64,000 bases of DNA from Akkermansia muciniphila (GTDB lineage Bacteria > Pseudomonadota > Gammaproteobacteria > Burkholderiales > Burkholderiaceae_C), in the NCBI GenBank assembly GCA_943331105.2, contig CALQKH020000015.1:31017-95016 (forward strand), written 5' to 3'. The notes below the pieces were generated by a model. That model was given only the letters and a program-made list of their open reading frames with translations, was not told where the DNA came from and searched no databases. The translations under genes were made by a program, and so were the position numbers. The stretch's first letter is position 1, and each line of letters begins with the position of its first letter. Shown piece after piece: positions 50,378 through 62,960 of this stretch.

Positions 50378-51559
50378 TTGATACGGACACAAGTTGGCAT
50401 CATTGGCGCTGGGCCTGCAGGGTTGATGCTTTCGCACCTGCTGCACCTGGAGGGGATCGAGTCGGTCATCATTGAACGCTCACAGAAAGACCATGTCCTC
50501 TCCCGACTTCGCGCCGGGGTGCTCGAACAGGGTACCGTTGAGATGATGCGCGAAGTCGGCCTGGGTGAGCGCATGGACCGACTGGCACTTGAACAACACG
50601 CGCTGGATTTTCGCTTCAATAACCGCTCTCACAGGCTGGACTTCCACGAGGCATCGGGCGGAAAAAGCGCCTGGGTCTATCCACAGCACGAAGTGGTGGC
50701 CGATCTGATGCGAGTCCGCGAGGAGTCGGGTGCCCAAATTTTCTATGACGCACCTGTGACCCAAATCAAAGGCCTAGAGGGCAGCCGACCCGTCATCCAT
50801 TTCGAGTCCGAAGGCAAGCCAATCGAATTGGCCTGCGATTTCGTTGCCGGATGCGACGGCTTTCGGGGCATCAGTCGCAGCGCCATCCCTCACGACAAGC
50901 TGCGGCTTTATGACCGTGTTTACCCCTTTGGATGGCTGGGCATTTTGGCTGAAGCACCACCGGCCATCCAAGACATCACATGGGGTTGCCATCCCGATGG
51001 CTTTGCCATGATGAGCATTCGCACGCCCGAGGTCACTCGCCTGTATTTGCAGTGCGAACCGGATGACAGCCCCGACAACTGGTCAGACGATCGCATCTGG
51101 ACGGCATTGCACCAGCGGCTCGACGTCGATGGGCAGCCCCCCATCAACGAAGGTCGCATCACGCAAAAAGCCGTCACCGCCATGCGCAGTTTCATCTGCG
51201 AACCCATGCGCTTTGGCCGCCTGTTCCTGGCCGGCGATGCTGCACACATTGTGCCCCCCACAGGCGCCAAAGGTTTGAACTCTGCGATGGCGGACATCAA
51301 GGTGCTTGGCCGCTCGTTGGTGGAGCACTACAAACGCCAAGATGAACGCTGGCTAGACCGCTACGCCGACACCTGCCTCGAACGCATGTGGTTGGTACAG
51401 CGGTTTTCGGCGGGCCTGTGCACGATGGTCCACCAATTTCCGGGCCAAAGCGAGTTCGATCGCCGGATGCAACTTGCAGATTTGAACTATATGACCGGTA
51501 CTCGCGAAGGGCGTGCAGTGTTCGCGCACAACTTCACGGGACTTCCCGTACTCGCCTGA
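50378..51559 (+). CDS. PobA-like FAD hydroxylase, active-site tyrosines replaced
   Basis: A 393-residue class A flavin hydroxylase, same length as p-hydroxybenzoate 3-hydroxylase and collinear with it (offset +1). GAGPAG (residues 10-15), the DG region [10 protein letters not shown] and the GD motif [19 protein letters not shown] are intact. Substrate-carboxylate contacts Ser213, Arg215 and Tyr223 (S212, R214, Y222 in Pseudomonas numbering) are kept. But the residues aligned with Tyr201 and Tyr385, which ionise the 4-hydroxyl, are Trp202 and Phe386. It is therefore probably not a true PobA; an altered substrate is likely. The start is TTG at 50378 with AGAGGA about 6 nt upstream. Confidence 0.85.
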   Translation: MIRTQVGIIGAGPAGLMLSHLLHLEGIESVIIERSQKDHVLSRLRAGVLEQGTVEMMREVGLGERMDRLALEQHALDFRFNNRSHRLDFHEASGGKSAWVYPQHEVVADLMRVREESGAQIFYDAPVTQIKGLEGSRPVIHFESEGKPIELACDFVAGCDGFRGISRSAIPHDKLRLYDRVYPFGWLGILAEAPPAIQDITWGCHPDGFAMMSIRTPEVTRLYLQCEPDDSPDNWSDDRIWTALHQRLDVDGQPPINEGRITQKAVTAMRSFICEPMRFGRLFLAGDAAHIVPPTGAKGLNSAMADIKVLGRSLVEHYKRQDERWLDRYADTCLERMWLVQRFSAGLCTMVHQFPGQSEFDRRMQLADLNYMTGTREGRAVFAHNFTGLPVLA

Positions 51560-51650
51560 TGGGTTACACCCGGTGAACATGAATTTCCCACCAGCCTTAC
51601 GCGCCATTCACGCCAGGACACTGGGAGGGACTTGGTCAGGAACACCCAAC

Positions 51651-51673
51651 AAAAAGCCCCGCTTGTGCGGGGC
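51651..51673 (-). terminator. terminator of the serS-tRNA-Ser transcript
   Basis: Stem GCCCCGC/GCGGGGC with loop ACAA read on the minus strand, followed by five T. It lies 47 nt after the tRNA-Ser 3' end. Confidence 0.85.
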
Positions 51674-51719
51674 CTGAGGCTGCCTCAAGGCCTGCTGAGC
51701 AGGTTTGAGGTCTTTGTAC

Positions 51720-51809
<90 letters not shown>

Positions 51810-51843
51810 TGATTCGGTTTCGTTTGTCGAAGCCAATATTCTA

Positions 51844-54132
<2,289 letters not shown>

Positions 54133-54136
<4 letters not shown>

Positions 54137-54576
54137 AGTACTCCAATCAGTTCAACTTCAAAGGTCACTGGCTGACCGGCCAAGGGGTGGTTGAAGTCAA
54201 ACAACACCGCGCCCACCTCGTTCACTTGCATGACGGTACCGGCATAAGAGCCCATACCATCTGGTGTGGGAAATTGCACCACATCGCCTGCCGCGTATTT
54301 TTCGGTCGGATCACCCAATTCGCTCAGCAACTTGCGCGCCACCCACTGCTGCATGTCCGCGATGCGGTCACCAAAAGCCTCTCCCGGGGGAATCTCCATC
54401 ACCAACCGCGTGCCTTCTGCCAGACCCAGCAAGCGCTGCTCCAAGGCTGGGGACAAGGTGCCTGAACCCAGCGACAAAGTGGCCGGTTTTTCGTTGAAGG
54501 TGTTGATGATGTCCCCCTCTGGCCCTGCCAAGCGGTAGTGAAGCGTCAAGAAGGAACCGGGTTCGACAATGGGCAT
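54133..54576 (-). CDS. fkpB: FKBP-type peptidyl-prolyl isomerase FkpB (SlpA-like)
   Basis: A 147-residue prolyl isomerase with the FKBP core plus insert-in-flap, but without the His-rich SlyD tail. It starts [19 protein letters not shown], has [20 protein letters not shown] with the family FxxxP-type loop and ends [21 protein letters not shown] at 54576 is preferred to 54609 because MPIVEPG is the common SlpA start. The fkpB-ispH overlap of 4 nt is widely conserved. Confidence 0.92.
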
Positions 54577-54706
54577 AAGGGTTTTCTGGAATGCCGCAAA
54601 CGCGGCCAAACAGGCATAAAGAAGCCATTATTGTAAAAAGCCCGGCCAAGTTGTCCCAATAAAGGGCATAAACAGGACCCAAGGCTGCTCCAGGGAGGGG
54701 CACTGC

Positions 54707-55378
54707 ATGAGCATCAAGGACTTGCCAGCCGATGCGCGTCCGCGCGAAAAATTGCTCGCCCGAGGCCCGCAGGCCCTCAGTGATGTCGAGCTTTTGGCCA
54801 TTTTGCTGCGCACCGGCATGACGGGGAAAAACGTGTTCCAGCTGTCCGAAGAACTGCTGGGACCCAACGGCATCGCGGGCTTGCTGAACGCCACGGTGCA
54901 GTCGCTTCGTGCTATCAAAGGCCTAGGACCCGCAAAACAGGCAGAGCTGCTGGCCGTGTTTGAGATGGCCCGCAGGGCGCTCAGCCAGCGGCTCAAAGAG
55001 CGAGAGGCTTTTCACACACCGGGCGCGGTCAAACAATACTTGCAGCTGCAACTGGCCCACAAAAACCATGAAGTCTTTGCTGTGCTGTTTCTGGACAATC
55101 AAAACCGCATGCTGGCCTTGGAGGAAATTTTCCGCGGAACGCTCAGCCAAACCAGTGTTTACCCGCGAGAAGTGGTCCTGCGCGCCCTGCACCACCAAGC
55201 CGCCGCAGTGGTCCTGAGCCATAACCACCCCAGCGGTTCGGTCCAGCCCAGCCGCGCCGACGAGCACCTGACCCAAACGCTGAAAGCCTCTTTGGCGCTG
55301 GTGGATGTGCGCGTGCTCGATCACATCATCGTAGGACAAGGACAGGCCTTCTCAATGGCAGAGCAAGGTTTGGTGTGA
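54707..55378 (+). CDS. radC: RadC/YicR-like JAB-domain protein
   Basis: A 223-residue protein with an N-terminal UPF0758 helix-hairpin-helix region (about residues 1-80: [36 protein letters not shown]) and a JAB/MPN+ metal-binding domain with HxHxxS/D in [16 protein letters not shown] and the catalytic Glu in [14 protein letters not shown]. It has no demonstrated role in DNA repair despite the name. It is divergent from fkpB-ispH across 130 nt that must hold both promoters. Confidence 0.92.
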   Translation: MSIKDLPADARPREKLLARGPQALSDVELLAILLRTGMTGKNVFQLSEELLGPNGIAGLLNATVQSLRAIKGLGPAKQAELLAVFEMARRALSQRLKEREAFHTPGAVKQYLQLQLAHKNHEVFAVLFLDNQNRMLALEEIFRGTLSQTSVYPREVVLRALHHQAAAVVLSHNHPSGSVQPSRADEHLTQTLKASLALVDVRVLDHIIVGQGQAFSMAEQGLV

Positions 55379-55418
55379 GTGACCGCTAAACTCGGAGCTT
55401 TTCATTTTCAAGCCAGTC

Positions 55419-56417
55419 ATGTCCCACTACCACCTCTACGCCATTGGCAATGCCTTGGTCGATACCGAATACGAAGTCTCTGATGAGTTGCTGAGCACCA
55501 TGGGCGTCAGCAAGAGACACATGACGCTGATCGATACGCCCCAACGCGCCGAGCTGTTGACGCATGTGCAAGGCCTGCAAGCGCGCCGCACTGGTGGTGG
55601 ATCGGCAGGCAACACCGTGGTCGCATTGGCACAACTGGGTGGGCAAGCTTTTTATTCTTGCCGCGTGGCCGACGACGAACTGGGCGCTTACTACACACAA
55701 GACCTGCAGGCCAACGGCGTTGCGACCAACCTGACCCATACATGTCCCACTGAAGGGCAAACCGGCAGTTGCATGGTATTGGTGACGCCAGACGCTGAGC
55801 GCAGCATGTGCACTTTTTTGGGTGCGACATCACAACTCGACGCCAGCGCCCTGCACCCCAAAGACATCGCCAAGTCCAAGATTTACTACATGGAAGGTTA
55901 TTTGGCAGCCTCCCCTACCGGGTTAGAGGCCGCTGTCAAAGGTCGGCAGATCGCTGTTGAGCACCAAGTTGCCACCGCGCTGACGCTCAGCGACGTGAGC
56001 ATGATCAACTTCTGCAAAGCAGGCCTCGAGGCCATGATCGGCAACGGTTTGGACTACCTCTTTGCCAACGAAGAAGAAGCGCAAACCTGGTGCGGCACGA
56101 CCGATCTGGATGCCATCATCGGCCAACTGACGCAGCTGGCCTCAACCGTGTGCCTGACGCGCGGCCCCAAAGGCTGCATCGTCGTACGAGGTGCTCACCG
56201 CATCGAGGTGCCCGCCGTGCCCACCCAGGCTGTAGACACCAATGGCGCAGGCGACATGTTTGCTGGGGCCTTCCTGTACGGCATCACCCATGCTCAAAGC
56301 CCGGCGCAAGCCGCAGCGCTGGCCAACCGCGCTGCGGCTGCCGTGGTCAGCCAACACGGCAACCGCCTGACGGCCGCCCAGCTGCAAGGCATTGCCGCAG
56401 AATCTGCAAAAACCTAA
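55419..56417 (+). CDS. adenosine kinase-like PfkB-family sugar kinase
   Basis: A 332-residue PfkB/ribokinase-fold kinase. The nucleotide signature [17 protein letters not shown] (about 274-290) contains the catalytic Asp, and [20 protein letters not shown] (about 58-77) is the substrate-side motif I, with GGSAGNT as in bacterial adenosine/ribokinase-like enzymes. Database entries of this subtype call it adenosine kinase; the nucleoside specificity is not shown by the sequence. It converges with the ABC ATPase gene, their stop codons overlapping. Confidence 0.85.
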   Translation: MSHYHLYAIGNALVDTEYEVSDELLSTMGVSKRHMTLIDTPQRAELLTHVQGLQARRTGGGSAGNTVVALAQLGGQAFYSCRVADDELGAYYTQDLQANGVATNLTHTCPTEGQTGSCMVLVTPDAERSMCTFLGATSQLDASALHPKDIAKSKIYYMEGYLAASPTGLEAAVKGRQIAVEHQVATALTLSDVSMINFCKAGLEAMIGNGLDYLFANEEEAQTWCGTTDLDAIIGQLTQLASTVCLTRGPKGCIVVRGAHRIEVPAVPTQAVDTNGAGDMFAGAFLYGITHAQSPAQAAALANRAAAAVVSQHGNRLTAAQLQGIAAESAKT

Positions 56418-57103
56418 GTCTGGATGAGACCATCCACCACTTGGATGGTCTTGTCGCAGCGCTTGCCCAGCTCGGGGTTGTGGGTGACCAGCAGCACGGT
56501 GGTGCCCTGCTCTTGGTTGATGCGCCGCAGCAGCGCAAACACCGCATCTGCACTTTTGGTGTCTAAGTTGCCAGTGGGTTCATCGGCCAGCAGCAAAGCT
56601 GGGTTCATGGCCAATGCCCGCGCCAAAGACACGCGCTGCTGCTGCCCGCCACTCATGTTGTTGGCCATGTTGTTTTTCCAGGGCGTGAGGCCCACGCTCT
56701 CTAGCAGGGCTTCGGCCCGCCCACGCATCTCGGGGGTCGGAAAACCCGCAGCGCCCAACAAAGGCATCATCACGTTCTCCAATGCTGTGAAGGCCGCGAT
56801 CAGGTAGTGGTACTGGAACACAAAGCCAATGTGGTGCCCCCGCAAGCGCGTCAAGGCCTGATCGGCCAGCAGTGTGGTTTCTTCACCCGCCATCTGCAGC
56901 AAGCCCGAAGTGGGACGGTCCAGCAAGCCGATGATGTTGAGCAAGGTGCTCTTGCCCGAACCGGACGGACCCATCACCGCGCAAAAGTCGCCTCGGTGCA
57001 GCGTCAGGTCAATGCCGTGCAGCACCTCGGTTTCGATGCCAGAGCCCACATTGAAGGCCTTGCGCACGCCTTGTAAACACACCACCACGTCCGCGCTAAC
57101 CAT
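56414..57103 (-). CDS. ABC transporter ATPase, MacB/LolD-like
   Basis: A 229-residue ATPase with Walker [10 protein letters not shown] (about 44-52), signature [14 protein letters not shown] (about 145-158), Walker [13 protein letters not shown] and H-loop VTHNPELG. The ADEPTGNLD form is typical of MacB/LolD/FtsE-type exporters that move lipids, peptides or macrolides. ATG at 57103 overlaps the permease stop by 8 nt; the upstream ATG at 57151 gives an unlike start. It is the last gene of the adaptor-permease-ATPase operon. Confidence 0.9.
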   Translation of the reverse strand: MVSADVVVCLQGVRKAFNVGSGIETEVLHGIDLTLHRGDFCAVMGPSGSGKSTLLNIIGLLDRPTSGLLQMAGEETTLLADQALTRLRGHHIGFVFQYHYLIAAFTALENVMMPLLGAAGFPTPEMRGRAEALLESVGLTPWKNNMANNMSGGQQQRVSLARALAMNPALLLADEPTGNLDTKSADAVFALLRRINQEQGTTVLLVTHNPELGKRCDKTIQVVDGLIQT

Positions 57104-58328
57104 GAATGGCCTCCACCGGGTCCAGACGTGCTGCCCGTAAGGCTGGCGCATAGGCCGCGACCAGGCCGGTCACTGTGGCCAGGCCCAGGGCCACAGCAAA
57201 CAGCACCGGGTCCAGCACCAACGGAAACAAGGCGGTGCCATCGGCATTCAAGGCCAGGTGCTGCCAAAGCACCAAACCCAAAGCGCCCACCACGCAGCCC
57301 AACACCGCGCCGCCCCAGCCCAGCAAGCCGCCTTGCAACAAAAACACGCGCAACACCTGACCGCGTGAGATGCCCATGGCCCGCAGAATCCCGATCTCTC
57401 GCGACTTTTGCACCACCGACACCACCAGCACACTGGCAATGCCAAAGGCCACCGACAGGCCCACAAAAAACCGGATGGCCGTGTTGGCGGTGCTTTGCGC
57501 ACTCACGGCGGCAAAAAACTGCGCTCCGGTCTTGATCCAGCTTTCGGCCTGCAAACCGGTGGCCGCATGAATGCGCTGGGCCATGACTTCGGCCGCGTAC
57601 ACATCGCGCACTGTGACTTCCATGCTGGTCACCCCACCCAGCAAGCCCAGCAGGCTTTGCGCGGTGCGCAGCGCCACAAAAGTACTGCGCTGGTTGGCCC
57701 CCTTGTTGCCCAGGTCAAACACGCCACTGATGGTCAAGCTGGTGGCCACGCCTGCTGCATTGGCCACACGCAACTTGTCGCCGACATCCACGCCCAGGTC
57801 GCTGGCCAAGTCTGTGCCGATCAATATGTCCTGGCCCGTCAAACGCGGCTTGCCCCGCACCATTTTGTCGGGTAACTTGACGATTTGAAAATACCCCTCA
57901 GGCTCCACCCCCGTCAGGCTGATCGCCCGGCTGGCACTGCCGCGAACCGCCAGCGCTGAGCCGCCGACCACGGGCGAAACCACCGTCACATCGGGCATAT
58001 CACGCACCATGGTGATCAAGGATTGCCACTGGTCAACCGACTTGAGCCTTTGCAGTGGCGGCTGCACGATAGAAGCATTCACCTCGCTGGGCGTGGCCGT
58101 GTACAAAGTTCGGGTGAGCTCTTGGGGCGGCAAAAGCTGAATGTGCGCCTGCGCCGACAGCACCCGCGCAATGAAGTTGCCCTGCAAACCCGCCATCAGC
58201 GCCGACATGAACACGATCACCCCCACCCCAATGGCCACGCCCACCAAAATGAACACCGTCTGCATGCGGCCTTCGCGCAAAAAGCGGATGGCCACAATCC
58301 ATTCAAAGGGCACCCAGGGCTTGAACAT
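57096..58328 (-). CDS. ABC transporter permease, FtsX/MacB-like
   Basis: A 410-residue permease with one N-terminal helix, a large periplasmic domain (about 45-280, MacB_PCD-like) and three C-terminal helices (about 285-400), the FtsX layout. The N-terminal [20 protein letters not shown] and the [20 protein letters not shown] stretch are diagnostic. It works with the ATPase encoded after it and the membrane-fusion adaptor encoded before it as a mechanotransmission exporter. Substrate unknown. Confidence 0.9.
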   Translation of the reverse strand: MFKPWVPFEWIVAIRFLREGRMQTVFILVGVAIGVGVIVFMSALMAGLQGNFIARVLSAQAHIQLLPPQELTRTLYTATPSEVNASIVQPPLQRLKSVDQWQSLITMVRDMPDVTVVSPVVGGSALAVRGSASRAISLTGVEPEGYFQIVKLPDKMVRGKPRLTGQDILIGTDLASDLGVDVGDKLRVANAAGVATSLTISGVFDLGNKGANQRSTFVALRTAQSLLGLLGGVTSMEVTVRDVYAAEVMAQRIHAATGLQAESWIKTGAQFFAAVSAQSTANTAIRFFVGLSVAFGIASVLVVSVVQKSREIGILRAMGISRGQVLRVFLLQGGLLGWGGAVLGCVVGALGLVLWQHLALNADGTALFPLVLDPVLFAVALGLATVTGLVAAYAPALRAARLDPVEAIHG

Positions 58329-58340
58329 GCTGCAGCCCGC

Positions 58341-59555
58341 TCAAAGTTGCGCACGCACGCGCTGGCCTTCGCGCAAAGCATTGGGCGATACGATCACGGC
58401 ATCGCCCACGCGAAGGCCATCCAGCACCTCCACCCACGCGCCACCCCGCAAACCCAGTCGCACCGGACGACGTAACGCGTGCCCAGCCTCCAGCAGCCAC
58501 ACCCACGGCGATGCACCACCGATGTCGTTGACATGGTCCACCTGCAACGCCAGCACCTGAGGTTTACGCGAGACCACCAAGTCCACCGACACAGTCATGT
58601 CCTGTTTGAGGTTCTGCTGGGGTTCCAGCACATCCAGCTTGATTTCTACCGCGCCTGTCTGGGCATTGATGCCAGGGTTGATGTAGACCACCTGGGCCTT
58701 GAATTTTTGCTGCGGATAGGCATCGGCCGAGGCCAATGCCTGCTGGCCCCATGCGATCAAGCGCAGGTTCTTTTCATCGATCTGCACCACCAGCTGCGCT
58801 GCGCCCTCGGGCGACAAAGTCATCAAGACCTTGCCCGCTTGCACCACATCGCCGACTTCCACATGACGGCTTATGAGATGCCCATTCGCGGGTGCTTGGA
58901 TCACCGCGTAGCGGGCCTTGGCATTGACCATTTCTGAATTGGCCTGTGCCTCAGCCACAGCCCCTACGGCCAAGCTGTGTTCAGCACCTCCGGCCTGGGT
59001 CGATGCCACTTGCTTTTGCGCGGCCAGCACTTGGGCTTCGGCCAAGGCCAAAGCCTTGCGCGACTCGTCCAGCGCCGCTTGACCCATGAAACCCTGCTGA
59101 AACAAAGCCAAACTGCGCTCCCCGCTGGCACGCGCTGCGTCTAGGCTGGCCTGTGCCTGGCGCAGCGCCTGCTGTACCACAGGCCCCTGCAACTCATTCA
59201 TCTGCCGCAGACGGTTCTGCGCCTGCACCACAGCCTGCTGGGCCTGCCGCTGGGCCGACTGCAACTCGGTGCCGACCAATTCCACCAGCACATCACCCGC
59301 CTGGACCACTTGGCCTTCGCTCACTGGCACGCGCGCCACCGTGCCGGTGATCTGCGCGCCAATGCTCACACGGTGCGGTGACTCTACGCGGCCACTGGCC
59401 ACCACCGTTTGCAGCAAATCACGGCGTTGCACTGCCTCGGTCTGCACCTGAGGCCCCAGCCACCAGCGCAGCGAGGCAGCGCCCAACAGCAAGGCCAACA
59501 AACCCCACAACAATTGGCCACCATGTGGGCGAATCCAAGTCCAAACAGCATTCAT
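58341..59555 (-). CDS. periplasmic adaptor (HlyD/MacA-like)
   Basis: A 404-residue membrane-fusion protein with one N-terminal helix (about 10-30), a lipoyl half-motif (SIGAQITGTVARVPVSEGQV, about 60-85), a long coiled-coil hairpin (about 95-185, many Gln and Ala) and beta-barrel domains. It connects an inner-membrane ABC permease to an outer-membrane TolC-like channel not encoded here. ATG at 59555 or 59564; the shorter gives MNAVWTWIRPHGG. It heads the leftward three-gene export operon. Confidence 0.88.
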   Translation of the reverse strand: MNAVWTWIRPHGGQLLWGLLALLLGAASLRWWLGPQVQTEAVQRRDLLQTVVASGRVESPHRVSIGAQITGTVARVPVSEGQVVQAGDVLVELVGTELQSAQRQAQQAVVQAQNRLRQMNELQGPVVQQALRQAQASLDAARASGERSLALFQQGFMGQAALDESRKALALAEAQVLAAQKQVASTQAGGAEHSLAVGAVAEAQANSEMVNAKARYAVIQAPANGHLISRHVEVGDVVQAGKVLMTLSPEGAAQLVVQIDEKNLRLIAWGQQALASADAYPQQKFKAQVVYINPGINAQTGAVEIKLDVLEPQQNLKQDMTVSVDLVVSRKPQVLALQVDHVNDIGGASPWVWLLEAGHALRRPVRLGLRGGAWVEVLDGLRVGDAVIVSPNALREGQRVRAQL

Positions 59556-59684
59556 GCCACCCATTGTGGGGATCGGTGCTGTTCGCGCCCATGATCTAGG
59601 TCAAGATCGACCCATGTGCAGGCTGTGCGTCAGACAACTGAGCAACAATGCAGCTTGTGTTCGCTTTCTACACTTCTTATCCCC

Positions 59685-60824
59685 ATGAAAAAAATACTGC
59701 TTTTGGGTTCTGGTGAGCTCGGCAAAGAATTCGTCATCAGCGCCAAGCGATTGGGCTGCAACGTCATCGCCTGCGACAGTTACGCAGGCGCTCCCGCCAT
59801 GCAGGTGGCCGACTCGTTTTGCGTCTTCAGCATGCTGGACGAAACGGCCTTGCGTGACGCCATCAAGGAGCACCAACCCGATTTGATCGTGCCCGAGATC
59901 GAAGCCATCCGCACCGAAGTGCTGCTTGAGGTTGAAAAGCAGGGCTTTGAGGTGATCCCCAGTGCGCGCGCGGCCAACCTGACCATGAACCGCGACCGCA
60001 TCCGCGATGTGGCCGTGGGCCTGGGCGTGCGCACCGCCAAATTCGCCTATGCAGACTCCGCCGCCGAACTGCTGTCAAAAGCCACCGAGATCGGTTTTCC
60101 GGTCGTCATCAAGCCCGTGATGAGTTCATCGGGCAAAGGCCAAAGCGTGGCCAAGACGGCTGGTGATGTGCCAGCCAGTTGGGATTACGCCTGCGCGGGC
60201 ATGCGCGGCGACCGCCAAAAAGTCATCGTCGAAGAATTCATCCACTTTGAGTTTGAAATCACCCTGCTCACCGTGCGCCAGCGCAATGGCCAAACTCTGT
60301 TTTGTCCGCCCATTGGACATGTGCAAGAACGCGGCGATTACCAATACAGCTGGCAACCTCAAGGCATGACGCCCGAGCAAATCAAAGCCGCGCAAGACAT
60401 GGCCGAGAAAGTCACCACCGACTTAGGGGGCGCAGGTCTGTTTGGTGTGGAGTTTTTCGTGACCAAAGACGAGGTGATCTTCAGCGAGCTGAGTCCACGT
60501 CCACATGACACCGGCATGGTGACACTGATCAGCCAAAACCTGAGTGAGTTTGATCTGCATGCGCGAGCCATCTTGGGTCTGCCCATTCCACAAATCGACT
60601 GTGTGGAAGGCGCAAGCGCCGTGGTTTTAGCGGACCGTGAAGGCAAAAACCCAACATTCACCGGCATTGAAGCCGCATTGAGTGAACCCGGCGTTGACGT
60701 TCGTATCTTTGGCAAACCCACCACACGCCCTTATCGGCGCATGGCTGTGGCTCTTGCACAGGGCCCCAATGCCCTGCAAAGAGCGCGCGATGCAGCGGCC
60801 AAAATCAAGGTTATGAGCCACTGA
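59685..60824 (+). CDS. purT: formate-dependent phosphoribosylglycinamide formyltransferase
   Basis: ATP-grasp enzyme of 379 residues that makes formyl-GAR from GAR, formate and ATP in purine synthesis. The N-terminal [20 protein letters not shown] binds substrate; ATP-grasp residues lie in [39 protein letters not shown] and [20 protein letters not shown] (catalytic Glu and metal-binding). ATG at 59685 is preferred over the far upstream ATG at 59616. It stands alone; guaC at 42.4 kb is the other purine gene here. Confidence 0.95.
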   Translation: MKKILLLGSGELGKEFVISAKRLGCNVIACDSYAGAPAMQVADSFCVFSMLDETALRDAIKEHQPDLIVPEIEAIRTEVLLEVEKQGFEVIPSARAANLTMNRDRIRDVAVGLGVRTAKFAYADSAAELLSKATEIGFPVVIKPVMSSSGKGQSVAKTAGDVPASWDYACAGMRGDRQKVIVEEFIHFEFEITLLTVRQRNGQTLFCPPIGHVQERGDYQYSWQPQGMTPEQIKAAQDMAEKVTTDLGGAGLFGVEFFVTKDEVIFSELSPRPHDTGMVTLISQNLSEFDLHARAILGLPIPQIDCVEGASAVVLADREGKNPTFTGIEAALSEPGVDVRIFGKPTTRPYRRMAVALAQGPNALQRARDAAAKIKVMSH

Positions 60825-60884
60825 GAGCGAAAGTCACAGCTTGGCTGACAAATCACACGTCGCCAAGCCTCGAGGGGCGTAGCC

Positions 60885-61436
60885 TCAGGCAAACTTTTCA
60901 GCGTCTGGCCAAAGCTGAGCCGCAGCGTCTTTGGCTGCCAACTGGGGCTGGCCTGCAACAGGCCAGCCAATGCGCAGCGTGGGGTCGTCCCATCGCAAGC
61001 TGCGCTCGTGGACGGGGTACCAGTAATCGGTGGTTTTGTACAAAAATTCGGCCGTTTCACTGAGCACCACAAAGCCGTGGGCAAAACCCGGTGGCACCCA
61101 CAGTTGCTGGTGCTTTTGTGCATCCAGATAAACGCCCACCCATTGGCCCAAAGTGGCCGAACTTTGCCGCAGATCGACAGCCACATCAAACACCTGGCCT
61201 TGCACTACACGCACCAATTTTCCCTGCGGGTTCTGAATTTGGTAATGCAGGCCTCGCAACACCCCTTGAGCCGACTTGCTGTGGTTGTCTTGAACAAAAG
61301 GCAAGTTCACACCGGTCTTTTCAGCAAAGTCACGCTGATTGAAAGACTCAAAGAAAAACCCTCTGGCATCTCCAAAAACTTGGGGCTCCAGAATTAAAAC
61401 TTCAGGAATGGAAGTGGGCGTGACGGTGTAGGGCAT
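60885..61436 (-). CDS. rfbC: dTDP-4-dehydrorhamnose 3,5-epimerase
   Basis: A 183-residue cupin-fold epimerase in dTDP-L-rhamnose synthesis. The catalytic His and Tyr region appears in GVLRGLHYQIQNPQGKLVRV (active His in the LHYQ motif) and YLDAQKHQQLWVPPGFAHGF, YKTTDYW; the N-terminal VLILEPQVFGDARGFFFESF is family-typical. It lies 26 nt after rfbA in a two-gene leftward unit; rfbB and rfbD, needed for the same pathway, are not in this window. Confidence 0.94.
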   Translation of the reverse strand: MPYTVTPTSIPEVLILEPQVFGDARGFFFESFNQRDFAEKTGVNLPFVQDNHSKSAQGVLRGLHYQIQNPQGKLVRVVQGQVFDVAVDLRQSSATLGQWVGVYLDAQKHQQLWVPPGFAHGFVVLSETAEFLYKTTDYWYPVHERSLRWDDPTLRIGWPVAGQPQLAAKDAAAQLWPDAEKFA

Positions 61437-61462
61437 ATCGAGGCAGCGAAGTCAGTTTTTGG

Positions 61463-62335
61463 TTATTTCAACAGGTTCAACAGGTATTGGCCGTAACCAT
61501 TTTTGGCCAACGGCGCTGCCAGTTTCTGCAACGCTGCCGCATCTATCCAATTTTGATGCAAAGCAATTTCCTCGGGACACGCCACCATCAAACCCTGACG
61601 CTTTTGCAAGGTGGCAATGAAGCCTGCAGCCTCCAGCAAGCTGTCGTGCGTGCCGGTATCTAGCCATGCATAACCCCGGCCCATGATCTCCACGTTCAAT
61701 TGACCCAGCTCCAAATAGCGCTTGTTCACATCGGTGATTTCAAGCTCACCTCGGTGAGAGGGCCGAATGTCGGCGGCAATGTCACAGACTTGTTTGTCGT
61801 AAAAATACAAACCGGTCACCGCGTAGTTGCTCTTGGGGAACTTGGGCTTTTCCTCAATGCTCAGCGCTCGGTGTTGTCCGTCAAAATCCACCACGCCATA
61901 CCGCTCCGGATCGTGCACATGGTAGGCAAAAACGCTGGCACCACTGGTGCGCTCATTGGCACTGGCCAAGAGCTTGACCAAGTCATGCCCGTAGTAAATG
62001 TTGTCGCCCAGCACCAGCGCACTCGGGTCTTGACCTACGAAGTCCTTGCCGATGATGAAGGCCTGCGCCAAGCCATCGGGGCTCGGCTGAACCGCATACT
62101 GGATATTCATGCCCCACTGGCTACCATCTCCCAGCAGTTCGGTAAAGCGCGGCGTGTCGTGTGGCGTGCTGATCAGCAACACATCACGGATACCCGCCAG
62201 CATGAGCGTGGTCAGCGGGTAATACACCATGGGCTTGTCATACACCGGCATCAGCTGCTTGCTCACAGCTTGGGTCACGGGATACAGGCGCGTTCCGGAG
62301 CCCCCGGCGAGGATGATGCCTTTACGATGTGTCAT
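61463..62335 (-). CDS. rfbA: glucose-1-phosphate thymidylyltransferase
   Basis: A 290-residue nucleotidyltransferase that makes dTDP-glucose from dTTP and glucose 1-phosphate. The nucleotide-binding [20 protein letters not shown] (about 10-29), the metal-binding [12 protein letters not shown] (about 109-120) and the sugar-phosphate loop [20 protein letters not shown] are intact. It heads the leftward rfbA-rfbC pair and is divergent from a membrane protein gene. Confidence 0.96.
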   Translation of the reverse strand: MTHRKGIILAGGSGTRLYPVTQAVSKQLMPVYDKPMVYYPLTTLMLAGIRDVLLISTPHDTPRFTELLGDGSQWGMNIQYAVQPSPDGLAQAFIIGKDFVGQDPSALVLGDNIYYGHDLVKLLASANERTSGASVFAYHVHDPERYGVVDFDGQHRALSIEEKPKFPKSNYAVTGLYFYDKQVCDIAADIRPSHRGELEITDVNKRYLELGQLNVEIMGRGYAWLDTGTHDSLLEAAGFIATLQKRQGLMVACPEEIALHQNWIDAAALQKLAAPLAKNGYGQYLLNLLK

Positions 62336-62417
62336 GCCTCATTTTAAGCCGAGGCCACGGAAGCACCTGGTTTAAGAGGTCGTGAACTGTGGGACGCTTC
62401 GGACCATAATTCGTTTC

Positions 62418-62960
62418 ATGGATTTGTTTTCAAGCTTGGTCGTCGTCTACTTTGCAGGGCTCGGCTTGGCCATGGTTTTCCGCAAAAGAACCCGCAACAT
62501 TTCGGGGCCTTGGTTGTTTTTATTTCGGGCATTTTTCCCGAACTGGCAGTTTTTTCATGGCCTTGGACCTGCTCCGCGTTTGTGGGTGCGTTCACAGGGG
62601 CCTGAGGGTCAATGGTCAGACTGGCGACTGCACTACCCCCGCATGGCTCGCCAACCCTTGCAGTGTTTGTACAACCCTGTGGTCAATTTGGCCCTGTCGC
62701 ATCAAAACCTGGTCGAGCATCTCGCCTCAGACATCCATGCTTTGCCAGAAAACGGCGACATCCGCAGTTTTGTCAGCTACCAATTGGTCACTCGCTTGGC
62801 AAGACAAGCGGTGATTGAAAGCACGACTGATGTCAAAGCCATCGCGACCGATATACCGCCCGATCTGCGGTCATTTCAGTTTGAAGTTCGCTTGATGTTT
62901 TTAGCGAACAATCAAACGTCCATGTTGATCCAATCGCCCGTCTTGCCATGGACAACATGA
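62418..62960 (+). CDS. conserved hypothetical protein with N-terminal membrane helix
   Basis: A protein of about 180 residues, not recognised. A hydrophobic helix (residues about 5-20, SLVVVYFAGLGLAMVF) is followed by a basic stretch and a soluble domain that contains aromatic-rich FRAFFPNWQFFHGLGPAPRL, LWVRSQGPEGQWSDWRLHYP and the end FEVRLMFLANNQTSMLIQSP. The style suggests a membrane-anchored cytoplasmic protein. It overlaps the next gene by 13 nt, so the two are made together and probably form a complex. ATG at 62418 is chosen over 62382. Confidence 0.7.
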   Translation: MDLFSSLVVVYFAGLGLAMVFRKRTRNISGPWLFLFRAFFPNWQFFHGLGPAPRLWVRSQGPEGQWSDWRLHYPRMARQPLQCLYNPVVNLALSHQNLVEHLASDIHALPENGDIRSFVSYQLVTRLARQAVIESTTDVKAIATDIPPDLRSFQFEVRLMFLANNQTSMLIQSPVLPWTT

